Source: Erythrobacter litoralis HTCC2594
GTDB taxonomy: Bacteria > Pseudomonadota > Alphaproteobacteria > Sphingomonadales > Sphingomonadaceae
Length of the DNA stretch: 64,000 nt
Assembly: GCF_000013005.1 (NCBI RefSeq)
Contig: NC_007722.1
Span: forward strand, 997,501 to 1,061,500
Direction: 5' to 3'
The first letter of the stretch is position 1. Each line of letters starts with the position of its first letter. Position numbers and translations under genes: made by a program. The notes under the pieces are model-generated. The model was given only the letters and a program-made list of their open reading frames with translations. It searched no databases and was not told where the DNA came from. Below are positions 32,802 through 39,691 of this stretch, one piece after another.

Positions 32802-32856
32802 AATCCTTCCTGGCGCGCCAAGCAAGCCCATCCCGGCAACGGGGTGGGCTTTCTTG
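32802..32856 (+). repeat. 55-bp direct repeat of tRNA-Arg 3' end plus terminator, copy 2
   Basis: A second identical copy 130 bp downstream of copy 1, without any tRNA 5' half. The 75 bp between include GGTTCGAACC (32742-32751), itself T-loop-like, and a GC-rich stretch of no recognised function. The layout resembles an attachment-site duplication or a partial tRNA duplication. Confidence 0.9.
32826..32855 (+). terminator. Second copy of the tRNA-Arg terminator
   Basis: Same hairpin and T-run as 32696-32725. It lies upstream of the hemerythrin gene and would insulate it from tRNA transcription. Confidence 0.7.
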
Positions 32857-32889
32857 TTGGCGGACAACGCGAACCAGGGGGGCGCCTCC

Positions 32890-32914
32890 GGAACCATGGC
32901 GCACGAATTCGGTT
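32890..32914 (+). promoter_or_regulatory. EcfG-type promoter upstream of the hemerythrin-domain gene
   Basis: GGAAC at 32890-32894, a 16-bp spacer, then GGTT at 32911-32914, 31 bp before the ATG. This fits the GGAAC-N16/17-(C)GTT form used by the general-stress sigma factor EcfG. Confidence 0.5.
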
Positions 32915-32945
32915 AGTCCGGTAAGACCAATCCAGGAGATACCCC

Positions 32946-33434
32946 ATGACCGATCAAGGAATTTTCAAGCGCCTCAAGGCCGACCACGAGCGGCATCGCG
33001 CATTGCTGGACAAGATCGGTGATACCAGCGGTGACAGCGAGGAACGCCGTCAGCTGCTCGAGGAGTTCACAAAGGAAGTGAAGAGCCACGCTGCGGCAGA
33101 GGAGCAATCGATCTATGCCGACATGCTCGAAAATCCCGAAACGACGGACGAGACCCGTCATTCGGTTGCGGAGCATCATGAGCTCGACGAATTGCTTAAC
33201 GATCTCGCCGCCACCGACATGTCGTCGTCCGCATGGCTACAGAAGTTCAAGAAGCTCGACCATGAGTATCGCCACCACATCGACGAGGAAGAGGAAGACC
33301 ATTTCCCCGATTTCGACGAGCATTTGAGCGAATCGGACAAGAAAGAGCTTGGCGCCGAATTCGAGAAGCGCAAGGCGGCCGAGCTCAAAACGGCGGAGGT
33401 GACTCCGGAGAAGATGAAAGACGCCAAGGAATAG
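32946..33434 (+). CDS. Hemerythrin HHE-domain protein
   Basis: A 162-residue, very acidic, all-helical protein. Candidate di-iron ligands lie in KADHERHRALLD, KSHAAAEEQSIY, EHHELDELL and YRHHIDEEEEDHF, the four-helix HHE pattern. Such proteins bind oxygen or nitric oxide or sense redox state, and in sphingomonads they are often part of the general stress response. An EcfG-like promoter sits 31 bp upstream and CAGGAG precedes the ATG. It stands alone, closed by a strong terminator. Confidence 0.9.
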   Translation: MTDQGIFKRLKADHERHRALLDKIGDTSGDSEERRQLLEEFTKEVKSHAAAEEQSIYADMLENPETTDETRHSVAEHHELDELLNDLAATDMSSSAWLQKFKKLDHEYRHHIDEEEEDHFPDFDEHLSESDKKELGAEFEKRKAAELKTAEVTPEKMKDAKE

Positions 33435-33458
33435 GAAGCACGGTTTACTCCAGCCTGG

Positions 33459-33485
33459 GCCCGGCCTTTTTGGCCGGGCTTCTTG
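33459..33485 (+). terminator. Terminator after the hemerythrin-domain gene
   Basis: GCCCGGCC (33459-33466) and GGCCGGGC (33472-33479) form a perfect 8-bp stem around five T residues, followed by TTCTTG. Confidence 0.85.
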
Positions 33486-33611
33486 TATCTGGCGTTCAAG
33501 AGCCACGGCACGGACCAAAGTTGGGCTTTACCGCTCAGGCACTTTCCGCTTTGGCGCTCGCACATATCGGCATGGCCCTTGGTGCCGTGCCCAGAAAGAG
33601 AGGTAGACGCC

Positions 33612-34223
33612 ATGGCCTGCGAAGCCGACTATGTCGAAGATCCCGCGATCAAGAAGCCGGACGTGCCCGAGCACGTGCAAGATGCCATCCGCACATTGAT
33701 CGAATGGTCGGGCGACGATCCGGCACGCGAAGGTCTGCTGGACACTCCCAAGCGGGTCGGGCGTGCCTGGCTCGAATATTGCCAGGGTTACAAAGAGGAT
33801 CCTGCGATCCACCTCAGCCGGGTATTCGAGGAGGTTGGGGGCTATGACGAGATCGTCTTGCTCAAAGACATCCCCTTCCAGAGCCATTGCGAGCATCACA
33901 TGGCGCCGATCACCGGAAAGGCGGCGATTGCCTACCTTCCCAGAGACAAGGTCGTCGGTATCTCCAAGCTCGCCCGCGTACTCCACGGCTTTGCCCGCCG
34001 GCTGCAAATCCAGGAACGTCTGACGGCCGAAGTCGCGAACTGCATCTGGGACAATCTCGAGCCAGAGGGCGTTGCAGTCGTGATCGAAGCCCAGCATGGC
34101 TGCATGACCGGTCGCGGTGTACGAACGCCCGGGGTCAGCATGGTCACATCAAAGCTGTGCGGCTGTTTCCTCGATGACGAACGGAGCCGCAAGGAAGTCC
34201 TCAGCCTGATGGGTTACGGTTGA
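33612..34223 (+). CDS. folE: GTP cyclohydrolase I
   Basis: First enzyme of tetrahydrofolate/pterin synthesis. The 203 residues carry SHCEHHMAPITGKAAIAYLP (zinc Cys and catalytic His), VVGISKLARVLHGFARRLQIQERLT, and GCMTGRGVRTPG with the second Cys. I start at MACEADYVED; the open frame upstream runs through the terminator hairpin region and is not protein-like. It is a single gene, converging with the TetR gene 7 bp after its stop. Confidence 0.95.
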   Translation: MACEADYVEDPAIKKPDVPEHVQDAIRTLIEWSGDDPAREGLLDTPKRVGRAWLEYCQGYKEDPAIHLSRVFEEVGGYDEIVLLKDIPFQSHCEHHMAPITGKAAIAYLPRDKVVGISKLARVLHGFARRLQIQERLTAEVANCIWDNLEPEGVAVVIEAQHGCMTGRGVRTPGVSMVTSKLCGCFLDDERSRKEVLSLMGYG

Positions 34224-34230
34224 GCCTTGG

Positions 34231-34848
34231 TCAGGCAGTAATGCCGCGCTTGAGGATCTGCATCGCCCGCTCGGGAACGTCTTCGATGGCATCGTCATCC
34301 TTCGCCCAGACAGCGTAGCGAAGGCCAAGAAAAACATTCATGCCCATCACGGCCCAGGCGTCCGCTTCCGTGATGTCATCGCGAAACTCGCCGGTCGCGC
34401 CGCCCGCCTTCAGGCGTTCGAATATACGTTGCGCCGTGTTCTCGTAATGCGCCCGGTAGCTGGCGGGGTCGACAAACTCGGCTTCGTCGATGATACGGTA
34501 GATCTCCTTGTGTTCACGAGCGAAGGACAGGAAAGCGGCGAGTGCATCGCGTTCGATCGCCAGCGCCGTAGCGCTCGCTGAAATCCCGGCGGCTGCCGCT
34601 TCCTTCACTCCATCGCTGAAGTCGCGAACGAGGGCTCGGAATATCTCATCCTTCGATTCGAAATAGGTGTAGAATGTGCCGAGGGCGACTTCGGCGCGTC
34701 GCGTGATGTCGCTGATCGAGGCGTCGTGAAACCCCTTCTCCCCGAATTCCAGCTTGGCCGCGTCGAGCAGCTTGCGGCGCGTGCGGCGGCCGCGCTCGGT
34801 TACCGGGCCGGAATTCTCGTCGGATTGCAAAGGTTGGCCCCGTCCCAT
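34231..34848 (-). CDS. TetR-family transcriptional regulator
   Basis: A 205-residue regulator. The N-terminal helix-turn-helix reads RRKLLDAAKLEFGEKGFHDASISDITRRAEVALGTFYTYFESKDEIF, a canonical TetR/AcrR DNA-binding domain; the C-terminal ligand domain is generic. I start at the ATG (MGRGQPL); the longer frame would need a TTG 12 codons upstream. It is divergent from the TonB receptor gene, with an inverted repeat between them, so it probably represses that receptor and itself. Confidence 0.9.
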   Translation of the reverse strand: MGRGQPLQSDENSGPVTERGRRTRRKLLDAAKLEFGEKGFHDASISDITRRAEVALGTFYTYFESKDEIFRALVRDFSDGVKEAAAAGISASATALAIERDALAAFLSFAREHKEIYRIIDEAEFVDPASYRAHYENTAQRIFERLKAGGATGEFRDDITEADAWAVMGMNVFLGLRYAVWAKDDDAIEDVPERAMQILKRGITA

Positions 34849-34892
34849 GATCGGCAACCTATGCCGAAACGCGGTCTGCGACAATAGCTAAC

Positions 34893-34915
34893 TTGAAAGG
34901 TGGTTCAACTTTCAA
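34893..34915. promoter_or_regulatory. Candidate TetR operator
   Basis: TTGAAAG (34893-34899) and CTTTCAA (34909-34915) are perfect inverted repeats 9 bp apart, with a nested TTGAA-N6-TTCAA (34893-34908). They lie midway in the 101-bp gap between the divergent tetR and TonB-receptor starts, the expected place for a shared operator. Confidence 0.6.
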
Positions 34916-34949
34916 TAAAGGGTAGTTGGTGACTTTTAGGGAGATGGAC

Positions 34950-37298
34950 ATGTCGACGGTAAATTCTTTCAGGCTCGCGCTTATGCTCGGCGCCGGTTTC
35001 ACATTCGCGCAGGCTGCACCCGCTGTGGCGCAGGATACGGCCGATACGGGCGGACAGGAGGCTGCCGGGAGCGGCTATGGCCAGCCTATCGTTGTGACAG
35101 CGCGTCGTCGGGAGGAGCTGGCCGTCGACGTGCCGCTGTCGGTTACGGCAATTTCCGGCGAGGACCTCGTCCGCAGCGGAACGCTCGAACTGACCGAGAT
35201 CGGACAGAAGGTACCCAATCTCACTCTCGAAGTATCGCGCGGCACCAACACCACGCTCACCGCATTTATTCGCGGGGTTGGGCAGCAGGATCCTGTGGCC
35301 GGCTTCGAAGCGGGTGTCGGCCTTTATGTCGACGACGTGTATCTCAACCGCCCGCAAGCTGCCGTGCTCGATATCTACGATGTCGAGCGGATTGAAGTGC
35401 TGCGTGGACCGCAGGGCACCCTTTACGGACGCAACACCATCGGCGGGGCAATCAAATACGTGACGGCGCGCTTGCCCGCTGACCCTACCGTCAAGATTCG
35501 CGGCACCTACGGCTCCTACGATCAGGCCGACCTGGTCGTAAGCGCCTCGGCGCCGATTTCGGACGCCATCCGCATCGGCGCCAGCGGCGCACGCTTGAGC
35601 AGGGGCGGCTTCGGCGACAATCTCAATCTGCCGGGAGTGGAGAACTATAACAAGGACGTCTGGGCGGCGCGCGGCACGATCGAAGTCGAGACTGGGCCGC
35701 TCTTCATTCGCCTGTCGGGCGATTATGTGAAGGACGAGAGCGATGCGCGACAGGGCCACCGTCTCATCCCCGGCCTATTCAGCGGTGCACCCGTGCTCGA
35801 CGACGTCTACGACACGCGTGCAGGTTTGAACGTCGTGGATCAGGAAGTGGAGGCCTATGGCGGCGCGCTGACCGTCGCCTTCGAAGTGTCCGATACCGTC
35901 ACGCTCAAATCCATCACCGGCTACCGAGAGGATAGCTCGACGACCCCGATCGATTTCGACAGCCTGCCTGCTGCTGACCTCGACGTCCCGGCAATCTACG
36001 AGAACGACCAGTTCAGCCAGGAATTCCAGCTACTTTATGAAAGCGACCGCTTTGCCGGTGTGCTGGGGGTCTATTACCTGGATGCTAATGCTTTCACCGC
36101 TTTCGACGTGGCGCTCTTCACCACAGGAGCGCTGATAGGACTACCGGGTCTCAATGCGCAGACCCTGGGCGACGTCGACACCGAGACATGGTCGATATTC
36201 GGCGATTTTACATTCGACATTAGCGAGAAGCTGAGCGTCTCGGTCGGCGGGCGCTATACCAACGACAAGCGCACCAGCCGGGTTTTGCGGACGACCTTTA
36301 TCGGCGGCTATAGCGACCTGTTCCCCCCGTCTGCGGCAATCCCGATTGCCGTCACGTCGGATTTCCTCGGCAGCGAAACGTTCAAAGAGTTCACCCCGCG
36401 CGCTTCGATCAGCTACAAGCCGGCGGAAAACCACAATATCTACTTCACCTATTCGCGCGGCTTCAAAGGGGGCGGCTTCGATCCCCGCGGGCAGACGAGC
36501 GCAGCGCCCGACCTGGACGGCGATGGCAACGTGGATTTCGACGACCAGTTCGAATTCTTGCGCTTCGCTCCTGAAACGGTCGACAGCTACGAACTAGGCT
36601 GGAAGGCTTCACTGTTCGACAATCGGGTCAATGTCAGCCTTGCTGCCTTTCTCGGCGACTACAGCGACGTGCAAATTCCCGGCTCGGTCGGGGTGGATAC
36701 CAATGGCGATGGCATCAACGACAGTTTCATCGGCATTACCTCCAACGCCGCCTCGGCCAACGTCAACGGAGTGGAATTTGAAGGCAATGCGCTCGTCGGC
36801 CGCGATTTCGCCGGGGCGGGCAGCCGCTTCAGCGTCAATTGGGCGCTGGGTATCCTCGACGCTGAATACAATACCTTTATCGACGCCTTCGGCACCGACG
36901 TGGCGGATCAACGGGTGTTCCAGAATACGCCGGACCTGACAGTCAATGCCGGTTTCGTGCTCGGCCTGCCGGTGGCGTCCGGCATGGTCGATCTTCTCGG
37001 ATCGGTATCGTTCCGCAGCGACGCGAGTCAGTTCGAGACGCCCAACGCGTTCCTCGACCAGGACGGGTTCGCACTCGTCGATGCGAGCATCGTCTATACT
37101 GCGGACAGCGACCGGTTCAGCATCGGTCTCCACGCGAAAAACCTGTTCGACAAACGCTATATCGTCGCTGGATACAATTTCGTGGCGGGTGGTACTAGCG
37201 GCACGCCATTTAGGCCGACACTCGGCCTCGAAGGCACGCTGACCGGCTTTTATGGCGATCCCCGCAGAGTGTTCATCACCGGCGAGGTCCGTTTTTAG
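34950..37298 (+). CDS. TonB-dependent outer-membrane receptor
   Basis: A 782-residue outer-membrane transporter driven by TonB-ExbBD. The signal peptide ends near AVAQD. The plug domain has IVVTARRREELAVDVPLSVTAI, VDDVYLNRP and VLRGPQGTLYGRNTIGGAIKYVTAR, and a 22-strand-type barrel ends with the C-terminal aromatic residue (ITGEVRF). Asp-rich loops DLDGDGNVDFDD (from residue 521) and DTNGDGIND (from residue 583) look like calcium-binding segments in surface loops. The start is the ATG with GGGAG before it. The ligand is unknown; TetR linkage suggests a small organic molecule and not iron alone. Confidence 0.93.
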   Translation: MSTVNSFRLALMLGAGFTFAQAAPAVAQDTADTGGQEAAGSGYGQPIVVTARRREELAVDVPLSVTAISGEDLVRSGTLELTEIGQKVPNLTLEVSRGTNTTLTAFIRGVGQQDPVAGFEAGVGLYVDDVYLNRPQAAVLDIYDVERIEVLRGPQGTLYGRNTIGGAIKYVTARLPADPTVKIRGTYGSYDQADLVVSASAPISDAIRIGASGARLSRGGFGDNLNLPGVENYNKDVWAARGTIEVETGPLFIRLSGDYVKDESDARQGHRLIPGLFSGAPVLDDVYDTRAGLNVVDQEVEAYGGALTVAFEVSDTVTLKSITGYREDSSTTPIDFDSLPAADLDVPAIYENDQFSQEFQLLYESDRFAGVLGVYYLDANAFTAFDVALFTTGALIGLPGLNAQTLGDVDTETWSIFGDFTFDISEKLSVSVGGRYTNDKRTSRVLRTTFIGGYSDLFPPSAAIPIAVTSDFLGSETFKEFTPRASISYKPAENHNIYFTYSRGFKGGGFDPRGQTSAAPDLDGDGNVDFDDQFEFLRFAPETVDSYELGWKASLFDNRVNVSLAAFLGDYSDVQIPGSVGVDTNGDGINDSFIGITSNAASANVNGVEFEGNALVGRDFAGAGSRFSVNWALGILDAEYNTFIDAFGTDVADQRVFQNTPDLTVNAGFVLGLPVASGMVDLLGSVSFRSDASQFETPNAFLDQDGFALVDASIVYTADSDRFSIGLHAKNLFDKRYIVAGYNFVAGGTSGTPFRPTLGLEGTLTGFYGDPRRVFITGEVRF

Positions 37299-37322
37299 GT
37301 AAAGCCAATCGCCGAAAATTAT

Positions 37323-37353
37323 AAGGGCGCCCGCGATTGGGCGCCCTTCTTCG
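37323..37353. terminator. Bidirectional terminator
   Basis: AAGGGCGCCC (37323-37332) and GGGCGCCCTT (37339-37348) pair perfectly over 10 bp around 6 bases. It lies between the convergent TonB-receptor and peroxiredoxin genes. Confidence 0.85.
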
Positions 37354-37370
37354 TTCCGTAACTACGCGAG

Positions 37371-37850
37371 TTAGAGCTGACCGAGCATGTGCTCGGCGCT
37401 CGAGACCGAGAAATCACCGGGCGCTTCGACGTTGAGTTCAGTCACCTTGCCGTCTTCGACGATCATCGAATAGCGCTGGCTCCGGGTGCCGAGGCCGAAG
37501 CCGCTGCCATCCATTGTCAGCCCGATCGCTTCGGCAAATTCACCGTTGCCGTCAGCGAGGAACGTGATCTCATCCGAACCATCGGCTTTTTGCCACGCGC
37601 CCATTACGAACGGGTCATTGACCGAGGTCACGGCGATCTCGTCGACGCCCTTCGCCTTCAGCTCCTCGGCCTTCTCGACATAGCCGGGCAGGTGCTTTGC
37701 CGAGCAGGTCGGGGTAAAGGCACCGGGGACTGCAAACAATGCGACCTTCTTGCCAGCGAAAAATTCGCTCGATTTGACTTGCTCGGGCCCGGCATCGGTG
37801 GGCTTCACGAGGGTGACGTCGGGTAGCGTATCGCCTTTGGAAATCGACAT
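37371..37850 (-). CDS. Peroxiredoxin (Prx5-like)
   Basis: A 159-residue thiol peroxidase of the Prx5/AhpE-like redoxin group. The peroxidatic cysteine is in VPGAFTPTCS (Cys49), preceded by LFAVPGAFTP; the C-terminal region GLGTRSQRYSMIVEDGKVTELNVE matches bacterial members that use glutaredoxin or glutathione. It has no second conserved cysteine near the end, consistent with a 1-Cys or atypical mechanism. With gor elsewhere in the window, a glutathione-based recycling route is possible. Confidence 0.93.
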   Translation of the reverse strand: MSISKGDTLPDVTLVKPTDAGPEQVKSSEFFAGKKVALFAVPGAFTPTCSAKHLPGYVEKAEELKAKGVDEIAVTSVNDPFVMGAWQKADGSDEITFLADGNGEFAEAIGLTMDGSGFGLGTRSQRYSMIVEDGKVTELNVEAPGDFSVSSAEHMLGQL

Positions 37851-38177
37851 GGGTGCAGCATCCTTTTGTTAGCGTGGTCTCTCTCCCTCCACATAGGAGC
37901 CTCCAGCATGGAGGCAATGGGTATCGCTTGCCGCCGTGGCATTTGCGTAAAGCCGACAAATACCATCTCGTCTGTCTTAGGCAGCCCTCCTGCGACCCAT
38001 GCATATTGTGTAGCCATCCGCCACCTGACCGATTGCTCTGACGGCGATCGCCTGGGTCTGGTGCCGCATATAAAGGAATCGTTATATTTGCTCTTTGAGG
38101 TACGCATCGCTAAGGCGCGCGCAATCATTTTCGCAGCGCGCAATCCGCCGCCCGCTGCCACTCTCTAGGAGCAATTT
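37851..38177. other. Divergent intergenic region between peroxiredoxin and ahcY
   Basis: 327 bp with no supported gene. It contains a perfect inverted repeat GCCTCCA-GCA-TGGAGGC at 37899-37915, about 50 bp before the peroxiredoxin start, and the ATATAA/TTATAT palindrome at 38068-38087 before ahcY. I looked for a SAM- or SAH-riboswitch-like fold before ahcY and could not support one. Confidence 0.5.
38068..38087. promoter_or_regulatory. Candidate operator of ahcY
   Basis: ATATAA-AGGAATCG-TTATAT, perfect 6-bp arms 8 bp apart, about 91 bp before the ahcY ATG. Genes of the SAH/methionine cycle in proteobacteria are often controlled by the ArsR-type regulator SahR through AT-rich palindromes; assigning this site to SahR is inference. 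Confidence 0.45.
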
Positions 38178-39587
38178 ATGTCCGCCAACGCCGATTATGT
38201 GATCAAGGATATCGCGCTCGCCAAATATGGCCGCGACGAGATGGCCATCGCTGAAACCGAGATGCCGGGCCTGATGGCCTTGCGCGATGAATATGGTGAG
38301 AGCCAGCCGCTCAAGGGCGCGCGCATCACTGGCTCGCTCCACATGACCATCCAGACGGCGGTCTTGATCGAAACGCTGGTCGCGCTGGGTGCCGATGTGC
38401 GCTGGGCGACCTGCAACATCTTCTCGACGCAGGATCATGCTGCCGCCGCGATTGCAGAGCAGGGTATCCCCGTGTTCGCGGTCAAGGGCGAGAGCCTCGC
38501 CGATTACTGGGACTATGTCGGCCGCATTTTCGACTGGTCGACGAGCGAAGATGCCGACCAGACCGCCAACCTCATCCTCGACGATGGCGGCGATGCCACG
38601 ATGTTTGCGCTATGGGGCGCTCGTATCGAGGCGGGTGAAGAAATGCCTGAGCCCGCCAATGCGGAAGAAATCGAGATGCAGCGCGCGCTCAAGGCCTTCG
38701 TCAAGGACAAGCCCGGTTACCTGACCCGGTCGGTCAAGAATATCGTCGGCGTGTCTGAAGAGACCACCACCGGCGTTCACCGCCTCTATCACATCGCCAA
38801 GGGCGGCAAACTGCCGTTCCCGGCGATCAATGTGAACGATAGCGTCACCAAGTCGAAATTCGACAATCTCTACGGCTGCCGCGAGTCGCTGGTCGATGCA
38901 ATCCGCCGCGCCACCGATGTCATGCTGTCAGGTAAAGTCGCTTGCGTCGCCGGTTTCGGCGATGTCGGCAAGGGTTCGGCCCAGTCGCTGCGCAACGGCG
39001 GCGCGCGGGTGCTGGTGACGGAAATCGACCCGATCTGCGCCCTTCAGGCCGCGATGGACGGCTTCGAAGTGGTAACGATGGAAGAGGCGGTGAAGGTCGC
39101 AGATATCTTCTGCACCGCAACCGGCAACGAGCATGTCATTACCGCCGAACACATGAAGGCGATGAAGGACAAGGCGATCGTCTGCAACATCGGGCACTTC
39201 GACAGTGAGATCCAGATTTCCGCGCTGAACAATTACGAGTGGAACGAGTTGAAGCCGGGCACCGATGTCGTGCGCTTCCCCGACGGCAAGGAAATCATCA
39301 TCCTCGGCCAGGGCCGTCTGGTGAACCTCGCTTGTGCCACCGGCCACCCCAGCTTCGTCATGAGCTTCAGCTTTACCAACCAGGTGCTGGCGCAGATCGA
39401 GCTGTGGACTAAGGGCGACGAATACAAGAACGAAGTCTACGTCCTGCCCAAGCATCTCGACGAGAAGGTTGCAGCGCTGCATTTGAACAAGCTCGGCGTG
39501 AAGCTCACCAAGCTCAGCAAGGTCCAGGCCGACTATATCGGCGTACCGGTGGATGGCCCTTACAAGCCCGAACACTACCGCTACTGA
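38178..39587 (+). CDS. ahcY: Adenosylhomocysteinase
   Basis: NAD-dependent enzyme splitting S-adenosylhomocysteine to homocysteine and adenosine, keeping methylation reactions running. The 469-residue protein shows [21 protein letters not shown], the NAD-binding [25 protein letters not shown], and the C-terminal [11 protein letters not shown]...[13 protein letters not shown] lies before the ATG. A palindrome about 90 bp upstream is a candidate control site. A terminator follows, so it is separate from divL. Confidence 0.97.
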   Translation: MSANADYVIKDIALAKYGRDEMAIAETEMPGLMALRDEYGESQPLKGARITGSLHMTIQTAVLIETLVALGADVRWATCNIFSTQDHAAAAIAEQGIPVFAVKGESLADYWDYVGRIFDWSTSEDADQTANLILDDGGDATMFALWGARIEAGEEMPEPANAEEIEMQRALKAFVKDKPGYLTRSVKNIVGVSEETTTGVHRLYHIAKGGKLPFPAINVNDSVTKSKFDNLYGCRESLVDAIRRATDVMLSGKVACVAGFGDVGKGSAQSLRNGGARVLVTEIDPICALQAAMDGFEVVTMEEAVKVADIFCTATGNEHVITAEHMKAMKDKAIVCNIGHFDSEIQISALNNYEWNELKPGTDVVRFPDGKEIIILGQGRLVNLACATGHPSFVMSFSFTNQVLAQIELWTKGDEYKNEVYVLPKHLDEKVAALHLNKLGVKLTKLSKVQADYIGVPVDGPYKPEHYRY

Positions 39588-39613
39588 TCGGCGGGAATTC
39601 GCGGAAAACGGAC

Positions 39614-39645
39614 AAGCCCTCGCGATTGCGGGGGCTTTTCCTTTT
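39614..39645 (+). terminator. Terminator after ahcY
   Basis: AAGCCCTCGC (39614-39623) and GCGGGGGCTT (39628-39637) form a 10-bp stem with one T-G wobble, followed by TTCCTTTT. Confidence 0.8.
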
Positions 39646-39691
39646 CTGGCCAGTTGCATCGCCGCGCCGGGCGGCATAGCTGCAATGCCGC

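Noticed and set aside
37851-38177. Possible SAH or SAM riboswitch before ahcY
   Set aside because: No pseudoknot or conserved core I could match; the palindrome at 38068 explains control more simply.
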